From: Listeria_A hofi
GTDB lineage: Bacteria > Bacillota > Bacilli > Lactobacillales > Listeriaceae
DNA length: 56,555 bases
Reading direction: 5' to 3'
Assembly (NCBI RefSeq): GCF_963575615.1
Contig: NZ_CAUYTL010000020.1
Span: 1-56,555 of the forward strand
Shown: positions 16,311 to 24,186 of the stretch, piece by piece
Numbering within the stretch: the stretch's first letter is position 1
How the letters are laid out: every line of letters begins with the position of its first letter
The notes under the pieces: model-generated
What the model saw: only the letters and a program-made list of their open reading frames with translations
Told to the model about the DNA's origin: nothing
Database searches by the model: none
Program-made: the position numbers and the translations under genes

Positions 16311-17123
16311 ATGATAAAATTAGTAGCGATTGATATAGACGGAACATTGCTTAATGATAGGCACGAGATTACGCCGGAGGTTCATTTGGCAATTCATAAA
16401 GCCAAAGCGAAAGGTGTCAAAATTGTCTTGTGTACTGGGCGCCCAATTACGGGTGTACAACAATACTTGTCGGACTTGGAGCTAAAGCGTGAAGGTGACT
16501 ATGTGATTACATTTAATGGTGCGATGGTGCAAGATACGTTTACCAAAGAGGTTATTTCTCATTTGACGTTGGATCATGCCAACATTATGGATATTTACGA
16601 AATGAGCCATGAACTTGGCTTGCATATGCATTTCAATGATATGAATAATCTGTACACGCCGAATCGTGATATTGGAAAGTATACCGTTTATGAGTCTTAC
16701 TTGACGAATACGCCTCTGTTTTACACGCCAATGGATGAGATTTCTAAAGATATTATGGTTTCCAAGGCGATGTTTATTGACGAAGAAGAAGTCTTAGCGC
16801 CAGCGATTGCCAAAATTCCGACCAGTTTTGGTGAAAAATATAACTTGGTTCGTAGTTCCCCGTTCTTTTTAGAGATTTTGAATCCGGAGGCGAGTAAGGG
16901 GAATGCGGTGCATAATTTAGCTCAGAAACTTGGAATTGAGCAGAGTGAGGTTATGTGTATTGGTGATCAAGAGAATGATTCGACAATGATTGAGTACGCA
17001 GGTGTCGGCGTTGCAATGGAAAATGCTATTGATAAAATTAAAGCGATGGCTGATTTTATTACGCTTTCGAATGAAGAGAGTGGCGTTGCGCATGCAATCA
17101 ATAAATATGTTTTAGAAGGATAG
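16311..17123 (+). CDS. Cof-type HAD hydrolase (sugar phosphatase)
   Basis: 270 aa HAD-IIB protein. Motif I is AIDIDGTLLND, motif II LCTGRP, and motif IV MCIGDQENDSTMIEYAG. It acts in the cytoplasm on phosphosugars or FMN-like substrates; the exact substrate is unknown. In an operon with the histidine phosphatase (4-bp gap) and the following ferredoxin-like gene. Confidence 0.9.
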   Translation: MIKLVAIDIDGTLLNDRHEITPEVHLAIHKAKAKGVKIVLCTGRPITGVQQYLSDLELKREGDYVITFNGAMVQDTFTKEVISHLTLDHANIMDIYEMSHELGLHMHFNDMNNLYTPNRDIGKYTVYESYLTNTPLFYTPMDEISKDIMVSKAMFIDEEEVLAPAIAKIPTSFGEKYNLVRSSPFFLEILNPEASKGNAVHNLAQKLGIEQSEVMCIGDQENDSTMIEYAGVGVAMENAIDKIKAMADFITLSNEESGVAHAINKYVLEG

Positions 17124-17132
17124 GTGTGGCTA

Positions 17133-17360
17133 ATGAGTGATTGGATAGAGAAGGGTTATCGTGAGTACCGAGGTGAGAAAATCGATGTTTATTTTAATAC
17201 GGCGATTTGTGCACATGCAGCGGAATGTGTGAAGGGTGACCCAGCTGTATTTAATACAAGTCGAAAACCGTGGATAGTTCCTGATAATGCATCGCCTGAA
17301 AAGGTTCAAGAAGTCATACATCGGTGTCCAAGTGGTGCTTTGAAGTATCAAATGAAATAG
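17133..17360 (+). CDS. Divergent 4Fe-4S mono-cluster protein (YjdI/Fer4_19)
   Basis: 75 aa. Cys in FNTAICAHAAECVKG and HRCPSGALKY match the Fer4_19 family (E. coli YjdI). It is followed 12 bp later by a GNAT protein, the same pairing as yjdI-yjdJ in other bacteria. Role unknown. The start is the ATG at 17133 preceded by AGGTGTGGCTA. Confidence 0.82.
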   Translation: MSDWIEKGYREYRGEKIDVYFNTAICAHAAECVKGDPAVFNTSRKPWIVPDNASPEKVQEVIHRCPSGALKYQMK

Positions 17361-17372
17361 GAGGTTATGATG

Positions 17373-17648
17373 ATGGAATTTGTTAAAGGTGAAAATCGTT
17401 TTTTCAAAGAAGACGAGAATGGAAAATTGATTGCGGAAGTAACATGGGTTCCGAGTGGGGATTCACTTGTTATTTTGGATCATACTTTTGTTGATGAGAG
17501 TCTTCGAGGCCAAGGAATCGCATCACAACTCGTGGAAAAAGTGGCTGAGGCTATGCGTTCAGAAGGTAAGAAGATTACCCCAACTTGTCCATTTGCGAAG
17601 GCAGAGTTTGAGCGCAAGCCTGAAAAGTATGATGATATTAAGGCATAA
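17373..17648 (+). CDS. GNAT-like N-acetyltransferase (YjdJ type)
   Basis: 91 aa short GCN5-related protein: LIAEVTWVPSGDSLVILDHTFVDE then LRGQGIASQLVEKV, the acetyl-CoA loop, and ITPTCPFAKAEFERKPEKYDDI. This is the N-acetyltransferase CG subgroup that travels with the YjdI protein. Of three consecutive ATGs, 17373 is 8 nt from AGGAGG. Substrate unknown. Confidence 0.85.
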   Translation: MEFVKGENRFFKEDENGKLIAEVTWVPSGDSLVILDHTFVDESLRGQGIASQLVEKVAEAMRSEGKKITPTCPFAKAEFERKPEKYDDIKA

Positions 17649-17657
17649 AAATTAGAG

Positions 17658-17685
17658 ACCCGTTTGCGATTTTGCACGGGTTTTT
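17658..17685 (+). terminator. Terminator after the GNAT gene
   Basis: ACCCGT...ACGGGT stem and TTTTT. Confidence 0.6.
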
Positions 17686-17780
17686 AAATATTTCCCAGGA
17701 AATAGTGACTTCCTGCTACCAATTTAAAAGAATATACTTTAAAATAAAGAAGAATATATTTTGCCTAAATGGAGGTTTTA

Positions 17781-19220
17781 ATGATGGAGCATAAACAACA
17801 TACGGCTTTTCCGAAAGATTTTTTATGGGGTTCTGCCTCGGCGGCGTATCAAATTGAAGGCGCATGGGATGCGGATGGTAAAGGGCCTTCTGTTTGGGAT
17901 GACTTTGTGAAGATTCCTGGTACGACATATAAGGGTACGAATGGTGATGTGGCGGTGGATCATTATCATCGTTATAAGGAAGACGTGAAGTTAATGGCAG
18001 ACGCTGGTCTTAAGGCATACCGTTTTTCGATTGCTTGGAGTCGTATTTTTCCGACGGGGAAAGGTGAAGTGAACGAGGCGGGTTTGCAGTTTTATGATGA
18101 TTTGATTGATGAATTGTTGAAATACAATATTGAGCCGCTTGTGACGCTTTATCATTGGGATATTCCGCAGGCGTTAATGGATGAGTACGGTGGCTGGGAA
18201 TCACGTCAAGTAGTAGAGGATTTCACGAATTATTCGGTAGCGTTGTTTAAACGTTATGGTGATCGTGTGAAGTATTGGATTTCTTTGAATGAGCAGAATA
18301 TTTTTGTGACGCTTGGCTATTCAATGGCGCTTCACCCGCCGAAAGTGACAGATGATAAACGGATGTATCAAGTGAATCATATTGCGAACTTGGCGAATGC
18401 AAGTGTAATCAATGCGTTTCATGAGATTGTGAAGGATGGTAAAATTGGACCGAGTTTTGCGTACACGCCGTTTTATCCAGTTGATACGAACCCGAAAAAT
18501 GTGCTTGCTGCTGAAAATGCTGAAGAGCTGAATGGGTATTTTTGGATGGACATCTATGCATGGGGCGTTTATCCAAAGGCGGTTTGGCGTTACTTGGAAG
18601 AAAACGATTTGGCACCAACAATTGAGCCTGGCGATATGGAATTGCTTGCGTCTGCGAAACCCGATTTCATGGGCTTAAATTATTACCAATCGGCGACGGC
18701 TGCGCACAATCCACTGGATGGTGTTGGGCAAAGTAATACGTTCAATACAACTGGTAAAAAAGGTACAGCGGAGGAGACTGGGATTCCTGGTTTGTATAAG
18801 AAAGTGAAGAATCCTCATGTGAAAACGACTGATTGGGATTGGACAATTGATCCTGATGGGCTTCATATTGCACTTCGTCGGATTAATAGCCGTTACCAAT
18901 TGCCAATTTTGATTACGGAAAATGGCCTGGGTGCGTTTGATAAGTTAGAGGACGGACAAGTTCATGATGCGTATCGGATTGACTATTTGAGTTCTCACGT
19001 GAGCGCGATTCAAGCTGCGATTAATGATGGTGTGGATATGCTTGGATATTGTACATGGTCGTTTACGGATCTTTTGAGCTGGCTGAACGGTTATCAAAAG
19101 CGTTACGGTTTTGTGTATGTGGATCGTGATATTTCTGATGATGCACCGATGACGCGGATTCCGAAAGATAGTTTTTATTGGTATAAGAAAGTGATTGAGA
19201 CGAACGGGAAAGAATTATAA
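17781..19220 (+). CDS. GH1 family 6-phospho-beta-glycosidase (third)
   Basis: 479 aa. FPKDFLWGSASAAYQIEGAWDADGKG opens the barrel, the acid/base Glu is in ISLNEQN and the nucleophile in ITENGLGA. SWLNGYQKRYGFVYVD resembles the LacG phosphate-binding Ser-Lys-Tyr segment, so phosphorylated beta-glucosides or galactosides are likely. It is more distant from the other two GH1 enzymes (ISLNEQN against TFNEIN). The ATG at 17781 follows GGAGGTTTTA. Confidence 0.92.
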   Translation: MMEHKQHTAFPKDFLWGSASAAYQIEGAWDADGKGPSVWDDFVKIPGTTYKGTNGDVAVDHYHRYKEDVKLMADAGLKAYRFSIAWSRIFPTGKGEVNEAGLQFYDDLIDELLKYNIEPLVTLYHWDIPQALMDEYGGWESRQVVEDFTNYSVALFKRYGDRVKYWISLNEQNIFVTLGYSMALHPPKVTDDKRMYQVNHIANLANASVINAFHEIVKDGKIGPSFAYTPFYPVDTNPKNVLAAENAEELNGYFWMDIYAWGVYPKAVWRYLEENDLAPTIEPGDMELLASAKPDFMGLNYYQSATAAHNPLDGVGQSNTFNTTGKKGTAEETGIPGLYKKVKNPHVKTTDWDWTIDPDGLHIALRRINSRYQLPILITENGLGAFDKLEDGQVHDAYRIDYLSSHVSAIQAAINDGVDMLGYCTWSFTDLLSWLNGYQKRYGFVYVDRDISDDAPMTRIPKDSFYWYKKVIETNGKEL

Positions 19221-19227
19221 ATAACCG

Positions 19228-19279
19228 AAAGAGCTTCTCTTCCTACTAGCATTTGTTAGAAGGCAGAGGGGCTCTTTTT
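19228..19279 (+). terminator. Terminator after the third GH1 gene
   Basis: AAAGAGC...GCTCTTT stem with TTTTT. Confidence 0.6.
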
Positions 19280-19329
19280 ACATATTTCAAAAATAGCCCA
19301 ATTTTATTTTTAAATGTAATGGGCATCTT

Positions 19330-19343
19330 TGAAAGCGTTGACA
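19330..19343 (+). promoter_or_regulatory. CcpA (cre) site 1 before the chitinase
   Basis: TGAAAGCGTTGACA matches the cre consensus TGWAANCGNTNWCA at all 14 positions. Confidence 0.75.
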
Positions 19344-19362
19344 AATCAATCTAATATTTCCG

Positions 19363-19379
19363 ATTGGTATAGACCTAAT
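19363..19379 (+). promoter_or_regulatory. Candidate NagR/DasR-type (dre) operator
   Basis: ATTGGTATAGACCTAAT resembles the GntR-family NagR site (ATTGGTATAGACCAAT-like) that senses glucosamine-6-P or GlcNAc-6-P in Bacillus. This fits a chitin gene; the match is from memory of the motif. Confidence 0.55.
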
Positions 19380-19471
19380 ACAGTTTAAACCAATTATTGG
19401 CGAGGTTTTACTTTCAATTGCACGGGTATTTGCTTAGTGTCACGGATTATGACAAAGCAATAACGCTTGTT

Positions 19472-19485
19472 TGAAAGCGCGAACA
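19472..19485 (+). promoter_or_regulatory. CcpA (cre) site 2 before the chitinase
   Basis: TGAAAGCGCGAACA, 13 of 14 positions of the cre consensus, just before the ribosome site. Confidence 0.6.
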
Positions 19486-19503
19486 AATAAGGGGGATTTA
19501 CTA

Positions 19504-20577
19504 ATGATGGATTGGAAGAACACGAAGAAATGGGTGGCAGGTGGAGTTTTGACGGCGGCGGTTGCGGTTGGGGCTTCGTTAACGGGAGGAACACAGGCTC
19601 ATGCTGCTGTCGATGATGCCACACCGATGCCTAGCATTCAAGGAAAGCAGGTTCTGGTTGGTTATTGGCATAGTTGGAAATCGACAGGTAAGGATGGCTA
19701 CAAGCAAGGAACCTCGGCTGATATTGCGTTAAAAGATGTGAACGCGGCATATAATGTGGTTCCGGTCTCCTTCATGAAGGGGGATGGCGTGAATCGGATT
19801 CCAACATTTAAACCGGTTGGGTTAACAGACAGCGAATTCCGAGCGCAAGTTGGGGCTTTGAATAAACAAGGACGTAGCGTTGTTTTAGCACTTGGTGGCG
19901 CGGATGGCCACGTTCAATTGCAAACAGGTGATGAGCAAGCGTTTGCTAATGAGATTATTCGTCAGGTGGAGACATACGGCTTTGATGGGCTGGATATTGA
20001 TTTAGAGCAAACGGCGATTACGGCTGGAAACAACCAAACAGTAATTCCTGCAGCGCTTAAAATTGTGAAAAACTACTATTCTGCGCAAGGTAAGAATTTC
20101 TTAATTACGATGGCTCCGGAGTTTCCGTACTTAAAACCAGGTGCAGCATATCAAAGTTATATTACGTCCTTAACTGGCTACTATGATTATATCGCGCCTC
20201 AATTTTATAACCAAGGTGGCGATGGTGTCTGGGTTGATGAAACGAATCAATGGATTGCGCAAAACAATGATACGCTGAAAAAAGAGTTTCTTTATTATAT
20301 GGCGGATTCGTTAATTCATGGTACGCGCGGTTATCTACAAATTCCGGCTGATAAACTAGTTATTGGTTTGCCGGCGAATAATGATGCTGCAGCAACTGGA
20401 TATGTAGTTAATCCTCAAAACGTTTTCGATGCATTCAATATGTTGAAAAATGCAGGAACTCCAATTAAAGGTATTATGACGTGGTCCGCGAATTGGGATG
20501 CTGGTAAGAGTAGCGCTGGTGTTTCATATAATAATGCGTTTGCAAACACGTATGGACCATTCTTAGGTACCAAATAG
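19504..20577 (+). CDS. chiA: Secreted GH18 chitinase
   Basis: 357 aa. The signal peptide (about 1-38) ends in TQAHA|AVDD. The GH18 barrel has GYWHSWK, VVLALGGADG and the catalytic FDGLDIDLEQ (DxxDxDxE, Glu acid). There is no chitin-binding module or cell-wall anchor, so it is a plain secreted catalytic domain similar in size to Listeria ChiA. AAGGGGGATTTACTA precedes the ATG at 19504. Two cre sites and one NagR-like site upstream point to glucose repression and amino-sugar control. Confidence 0.92.
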   Translation: MMDWKNTKKWVAGGVLTAAVAVGASLTGGTQAHAAVDDATPMPSIQGKQVLVGYWHSWKSTGKDGYKQGTSADIALKDVNAAYNVVPVSFMKGDGVNRIPTFKPVGLTDSEFRAQVGALNKQGRSVVLALGGADGHVQLQTGDEQAFANEIIRQVETYGFDGLDIDLEQTAITAGNNQTVIPAALKIVKNYYSAQGKNFLITMAPEFPYLKPGAAYQSYITSLTGYYDYIAPQFYNQGGDGVWVDETNQWIAQNNDTLKKEFLYYMADSLIHGTRGYLQIPADKLVIGLPANNDAAATGYVVNPQNVFDAFNMLKNAGTPIKGIMTWSANWDAGKSSAGVSYNNAFANTYGPFLGTK

Positions 20578-20587
20578 TTAAAATCAA

Positions 20588-20617
20588 GCCGGGTAGTTTT
20601 TTGCTACTCGGTTTTTT
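20588..20617 (+). terminator. Terminator after the chitinase
   Basis: GCCGGGTAG / CTACTCGGT stem and TTTTTT. Confidence 0.7.
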
Positions 20618-20726
20618 CTGCTTTCTAGAAAAAAATGTTTGGCTTAAAAGTAGATTTAACGGTGATTCTTAGGGTATAGTAATAAAGCAAAGGTTTTGCA
20701 AATACTATCAGGGGAGGAATGGAATC

Positions 20727-21251
20727 ATGCGTAAATTTTATTTGTATTTTATTTTAGTAATGGGACTTGTAATGATTGGATTGGGACTTTGGTTCGTATT
20801 TAATCCAAGTACGTCGCTTGCGGCTTTCACTTTTGTAATTGGAATTGTATTGTTACTAAATGGTCTAAATGAGATTATTTCGTATTTCAAAGGGCGTAAA
20901 GTTTTGAAAATCTCGAATTGGATTCTTTTGGATGGAGCTTTATCATTTTTAGCAGGGTTAATTATTTTGCTTAACAACAATATTGGTGAGAAATTTATCG
21001 TGCTAATTTTCGTTATTTGGGTACTTGCTTCGGCAATTCTTAATATCGTGATGGCTTTCTCTGTAAAAGGTTCTAAAGGCTGGATTTTCATCATGATTAT
21101 CGGTATTATCGGTGCATTAATTGCGATTATCTCGCTCTTTAGTTCAGCGATTGTTGCAGTAACAGTAGGCTTGATACTTGGCGCTTTCTTTATTTTCCAA
21201 GGCATTGCGTGCTTGTTATTGTTTAACGGAATTCGCAAACAAATGAAATAA
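20727..21251 (+). CDS. HdeD-like membrane protein (DUF308)
   Basis: 174 aa with six predicted membrane helices in three pairs (for example YFILVMGLVMIGLGLWFVF, AFTFVIGIVLLLNGLNEI, IFIMIIGIIGALIAIISLF). The gain-of-glycine pattern and length match the HdeD/DUF308 family linked to acid stress in E. coli; its function in Firmicutes is unknown. GGGGAGGAATGGAATC precedes the ATG. A single-gene unit closed by the hairpin at 21253-21291. Confidence 0.85.
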   Translation: MRKFYLYFILVMGLVMIGLGLWFVFNPSTSLAAFTFVIGIVLLLNGLNEIISYFKGRKVLKISNWILLDGALSFLAGLIILLNNNIGEKFIVLIFVIWVLASAILNIVMAFSVKGSKGWIFIMIIGIIGALIAIISLFSSAIVAVTVGLILGAFFIFQGIACLLLFNGIRKQMK

Positions 21252-21252
21252 T

Positions 21253-21291
21253 GGAAAACCTCCTTGTGACACGTTCATGGGGAGGTTTTCT
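21253..21291 (+). terminator. Terminator after the HdeD-like gene
   Basis: GAAAACCTCC / GGAGGTTTTC stem with a short T tail. Confidence 0.5.
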
Positions 21292-21339
21292 TAGGTATAG
21301 TGAATTGAATATATTTTGGGTATGTGTTAGAATGAAGTA

Positions 21340-21466
21340 GAAAAGGAAGCCATGCGCTAACATGACTTCCCAATGTAGAGCCGTTGAAAAGACGATGGCT
21401 AGATAGTGAATATAAATAACCCATCTAATCTCTTCGGCTAAAAGTGAGTTAGATGGTTATTTTTTG
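21340..21466 (+). ncRNA. Antitoxin RNA of type I module 1
   Basis: Promoter TTGAAT (21305), 17 bp, TAGAAT (21328). The RNA begins with a hairpin (GGAAGCCATG / CATGACTTCC) and ends in a hairpin (CCATCTAA / TTAGATGG) with a T run that overlaps the 3' end of the convergent toxin gene at 21457-21567. The second module (29003-29124) has the same 5' hairpin. It is expected to pair with the toxin mRNA; the mode is by analogy to TxpA/RatA and Fst modules. Confidence 0.72.
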
Positions 21467-21567
21467 TCTTTTTTTACTGATTTGATGAGAATAACTACAA
21501 AGCCAAGAAGTGATACAATAAATGTACCAAATCCCAGCATGAGTGTTATCGCCTCAGCAACAGACAT
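21457..21567 (-). CDS. Holin-like type I toxin peptide 1 (Hol-Tox family)
   Basis: 36 aa: MSVAEAITLMLGFGTFIVS starts it, then a hydrophobic run (LLGFVVILI) and a Lys/Asp tail (KSVKKDKK). This is the plan of 'putative holin-like toxin' peptides of Firmicutes, which insert in the membrane. AGAAAGGAAACGCCTG precedes the ATG. The leader contains a G-rich GGTGGTGGTGCTTATG stretch also found before toxin 2, and the likely -10 TATACT lies near 21676. Transcribed against the antitoxin RNA, with overlapping 3' ends. Confidence 0.82.
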   Translation of the reverse strand: MSVAEAITLMLGFGTFIVSLLGFVVILIKSVKKDKK

Positions 21568-21733
21568 CAGGCGTTTCCTTTCTGCAGATTTTAGTGCCTA
21601 TTTCCATAAGCACCACCACCCTTCGATTAGATCAGCCACCATCTTTTCACTTCTCTACCAAGCCAGTATATCAGAAATATCGTAGCAGTGCCGTGCGATT
21701 TATTACATATACGTAACAAGAAAGGACCAGTGG

Positions 21734-21826
21734 ATGGTGCAAAAAGTGATTGTGAATGCGAATGATGTTGGAATGTCGAAAGGGATTAATTATGGTGTCA
21801 TGGAGGAGTATTTTGAATTGGATTAA
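21734..21826 (+). pseudogene. Relic of a ChbG/YdjC-like carbohydrate deacetylase
   Basis: A 30-codon frame, VQKVIVNANDVGMSKGINYG onward, matches the N-terminus of ChbG/YdjC proteins (usually KVIVNADDFGLSxGxN), with a ribosome site AAGAAAGGACC before it. It stops after EEYFELD, whereas the full protein has about 240 aa. The metal-binding ADD is changed to AND. The rest has been lost, probably when the crcB pair and this region were joined. Confidence 0.65.
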
Positions 21827-21878
21827 GGGCTGAGTTCATGGTATTATCAGCGTGAATGGAAATGAGGTGGCTTCGCGG

Positions 21879-22292
21879 ATGAAGAGGTTTTTGATGATAG
21901 GGGTTGCGGGCATGGCGGGTGCGTTGTGTCGGTATTTTGTTGGGCTGGGAGTGGGGCTTTTCTGGGGAGCTGACTTTCCGTTAGGTACGTTACTTGTGAA
22001 TTGGAGTGGGTGTTTGGTGCTCGGGTTCTGCACGACGTATTTATTTCGATTGACGATATTGAATACGGATTTGGTGCTGGCGATTGGGACAGGTTTTTTG
22101 GGCGCCTACACGACATTTTCGACGTTTAGTTTGGAAGTGATGCAACTTTTTGGGGCGGGAGAAGCGATTTTTGCAGTTACATATTTAGGGCTTAGTTTTT
22201 TAGGTGGAAATTTGTTAGCTTGGATTGGTTTTGCACTTGGTGAACGACGATTCGTGCGCAAAAGAGAAGCGGTCAAGGGGGGCGATTTGTGA
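21879..22292 (+). CDS. crcB: Fluoride channel subunit CrcB/Fluc, first
   Basis: 137 aa, four membrane helices. GAYTTFSTFS is the pore TTFSTF motif and VNWSGCLVLGF the Asn-bearing helix of Fluc channels, which let fluoride leave the cell. The ATG at 21879 is 8 nt from GAGGTGG; a GTG at 21852 is possible. The gene overlaps the second crcB by one base. Firmicutes with two copies usually need both, as an antiparallel pair. I saw no fluoride riboswitch upstream. Confidence 0.9.
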   Translation: MKRFLMIGVAGMAGALCRYFVGLGVGLFWGADFPLGTLLVNWSGCLVLGFCTTYLFRLTILNTDLVLAIGTGFLGAYTTFSTFSLEVMQLFGAGEAIFAVTYLGLSFLGGNLLAWIGFALGERRFVRKREAVKGGDL

Positions 22293-22654
22293 TGTGGTTG
22301 GACGTTATTTCCGTCGCGATGGGTGCTTTCTTTGGGGCAAATGCGCGATATGCGTTGTCGAGCTGGATAAAACGCCGTGTGACATGGGATTTTCCGATCG
22401 CGACGCTAGTTATTAATTTGTCGGGTGCGTTTGTGCTGGGATTGGTGATTCAGTTGCAGTTGTCATTCGACTGGAATTTGCTCGCGACAACAGGGTTTTT
22501 GGGGGCTTTTACAACTTTTTCAACGTTTAAATTGGAGAGTGTGCAATTATCGACGGACCGAAAATGGGGAAAAGTAGTTTTATACCAAGTCGTGACGTAT
22601 TCGGCGGGTTTGGCGCTGGTCGTTGTGGGAATGTTTGTAGGATCGATATTATAA
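22292..22654 (+). CDS. crcB: Fluoride channel subunit CrcB/Fluc, second
   Basis: 120 aa, four membrane helices: GAFFGANARYALSSW, ATLVINLSGAFVLG and FLGAFTTFSTFKLE. It probably forms the opposite-facing partner of the first copy. TGATG overlap couples its translation to the first gene. Followed by a strong terminator. Confidence 0.9.
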   Translation: MWLDVISVAMGAFFGANARYALSSWIKRRVTWDFPIATLVINLSGAFVLGLVIQLQLSFDWNLLATTGFLGAFTTFSTFKLESVQLSTDRKWGKVVLYQVVTYSAGLALVVVGMFVGSIL

Positions 22655-22660
22655 TTAGGC

Positions 22661-22698
22661 AGTGTGCGCTATTCGTTATCTCAGCGCACACTTCTTTG
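22661..22698 (+). terminator. Terminator after crcB
   Basis: AGTGTGCGCT / AGCGCACACT stem and TTCTTT. Confidence 0.7.
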
Positions 22699-22807
22699 AC
22701 TATTCCCAAAAACTGTGTTAATTTCTAAAAGAAGCTAAGACGAGTCGCCAAACATGATGTGACGTAGAATTGTTTTTTTGATTTTTAGGTAGGACGAAAA
22801 ATTCTGC

Positions 22808-22938
22808 TTTACACAAATTGAGCGAAAGCGTTTGTATTCAGGAGATTCGGTGGAACCCAGAAGCGGAGCATACTGGTGTATGTGAGAACCGGAAGTCCGC
22901 CGAATCTACTGAATGCGAGCGCTTGCTGCCGATTTACA
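22808..22938 (+). repeat. Dispersed long-palindrome element, copy C
   Basis: The arms GCGAAAGCGTTTGTATTCAG and CTGAATGCGAGCGCTTGC pair, with a further pair AGATTCGGTGG / CCGCCGAATCT. The inner hairpin is GCGGAGCATACTGGTGTATG plus TGAGAACCGG. It lies between the crcB terminator and the preQ1 riboswitch. Copy D (43833) has different arm sequence that still pairs. Confidence 0.65.
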
Positions 22939-22964
22939 TCATGTAGGCACAAGTTTAAAGCTTT

Positions 22965-23001
22965 CGTGGTTCGTGATCTCCCACGTAAAAAAACTAAGGA
23001 G
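22965..23001 (+). promoter_or_regulatory. preQ1-I riboswitch of the que operon
   Basis: P1 stem CGTGG / CCACG, loop TTCGTGATCTC and the A-rich tail TAAAAAAACTAAGGAG fit the compact class I preQ1 aptamer (compare the B. subtilis queC type). The tail includes the GGAG of queF, so bound preQ1 should hide the ribosome site: control at translation. Confidence 0.9.
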
Positions 23002-23013
23002 TGAAAAATAAAT

Positions 23014-23505
23014 ATGAGAAACCAAGATGAACTGGCTGGTGTCACACATTTAGGAAATCAAGGGACGGCGTATCGAATGGATTATGCGCCGGAAGTGTTG
23101 GAGGCTTTTCCTAATAAGCACCCCGACAATGATTACTTTGTGAAATTTAATTGTCCGGAGTTTACGAGTCTTTGCCCGATGACGGGGCAGCCTGACTTTG
23201 CGACGATTTATATTTCTTATGTGCCTGGCGAAAAAATGGTAGAAAGTAAGTCACTGAAGCTTTATTTGTTTAGTTTTCGAAACCATGGCGATTTTCATGA
23301 GGATTGTATCAATATTATAATGAAGGATTTGATTGATCTCATGGGACCAAAATACATTGAAGTATGGGGGAAATTCACGCCGCGTGGTGGAATTTCAATT
23401 GATCCGTATGCGAATTATGGAAAACCTGACACACGTTGGGAAGAAGTTGCTATGCATCGTTTAATGAATCATGATATGTACCCTGAAAAAGTGGATAATC
23501 GGTAG
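23014..23505 (+). CDS. queF: NADPH-dependent 7-cyano-7-deazaguanine reductase
   Basis: 163 aa single-domain QueF. Cys in FTSLCPMTGQPDFA is the thioimide-forming residue, and ESKSLKLYLFSFRNHGDFHEDCIN holds the NADPH/substrate site (E, H). It reduces preQ0 to preQ1. First gene after the preQ1 riboswitch; queC follows 12 bp later. Confidence 0.96.
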   Translation: MRNQDELAGVTHLGNQGTAYRMDYAPEVLEAFPNKHPDNDYFVKFNCPEFTSLCPMTGQPDFATIYISYVPGEKMVESKSLKLYLFSFRNHGDFHEDCINIIMKDLIDLMGPKYIEVWGKFTPRGGISIDPYANYGKPDTRWEEVAMHRLMNHDMYPEKVDNR

Positions 23506-23517
23506 GAGGAAATGAAA

Positions 23518-24186
23518 ATGACAAATAAAAAAGCGTTAGTGATTTTTTCTGGTGGGCAAGATTCGACGACTTGTTTGCTTCAAGCGATTCAAGATTATGG
23601 CAAAGAGAATGTGGAGGTTATCACGTTTTTCTATGGTCAGCGGCACGATATTGAGCTTGCGAAGGCGAAATGGATTGTGCAGGATTTAAATGTGAAGCAG
23701 ACGGTGATTGATACGTCGGTTATAAAACAAACGACAAATAATGCGTTGATGGATGATTCGATGGCGATTTCGCAAGGGGAATCAGAGGAGTATCCGAATA
23801 CGTTTGTAGATGGGCGTAATGCGCTGTTCTTGTTGCTTGCGGGAACGTATGCGAAGGGACAGGGTATTACAGATATTATTATTGGTGTGTGTGAAACGGA
23901 TTTTAGTGGGTATCCTGATTGTCGCGATGTATTTGTGAAATCGATGAATGTGACGCTGAACTTGGCAATGGATTTTCCGTTTGTGGTGAAGACGCCGTTG
24001 ATGTATTTGACGAAGGCAGAAACTTGGGCGTTGGCGGATGAGTTGGGACGGCTGGACTACGTTCGGGAGCATACGCATACATGTTATATGGGCGTGGACG
24101 GTGGTTGTGGTGAGTGCCCGAGTTGTGAGTTAAGGGAGAATGGCTTGACGGAGTACTTGGCGCAAAAGGCTGGAAGTGCGATATGA
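23518..24186 (+). CDS. queC: 7-cyano-7-deazaguanine synthase
   Basis: 222 aa PP-loop ATPase: FSGGQDSTTCLLQ binds ATP, and four Cys at the C-terminus (CYMGVDGGCGECPSCELR) bind zinc. It makes preQ0 from CDG with ATP and ammonia. The start at 23518 is 8 nt from GGAGG. Overlaps queD. Confidence 0.96.
   Translation: MTNKKALVIFSGGQDSTTCLLQAIQDYGKENVEVITFFYGQRHDIELAKAKWIVQDLNVKQTVIDTSVIKQTTNNALMDDSMAISQGESEEYPNTFVDGRNALFLLLAGTYAKGQGITDIIIGVCETDFSGYPDCRDVFVKSMNVTLNLAMDFPFVVKTPLMYLTKAETWALADELGRLDYVREHTHTCYMGVDGGCGECPSCELRENGLTEYLAQKAGSAI

Noticed and set aside
20738..21238. Long open frame (166 codons) antisense to the HdeD-like gene
   Set aside because: Mirror of a membrane-protein gene; hydrophobic codons leave the opposite strand free of stops. 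No ribosome site or homology.
21700..21878. Fluoride riboswitch before crcB
   Set aside because: Looked for the GGxGATG...CTGATGAC pattern; only the chbG relic is there.
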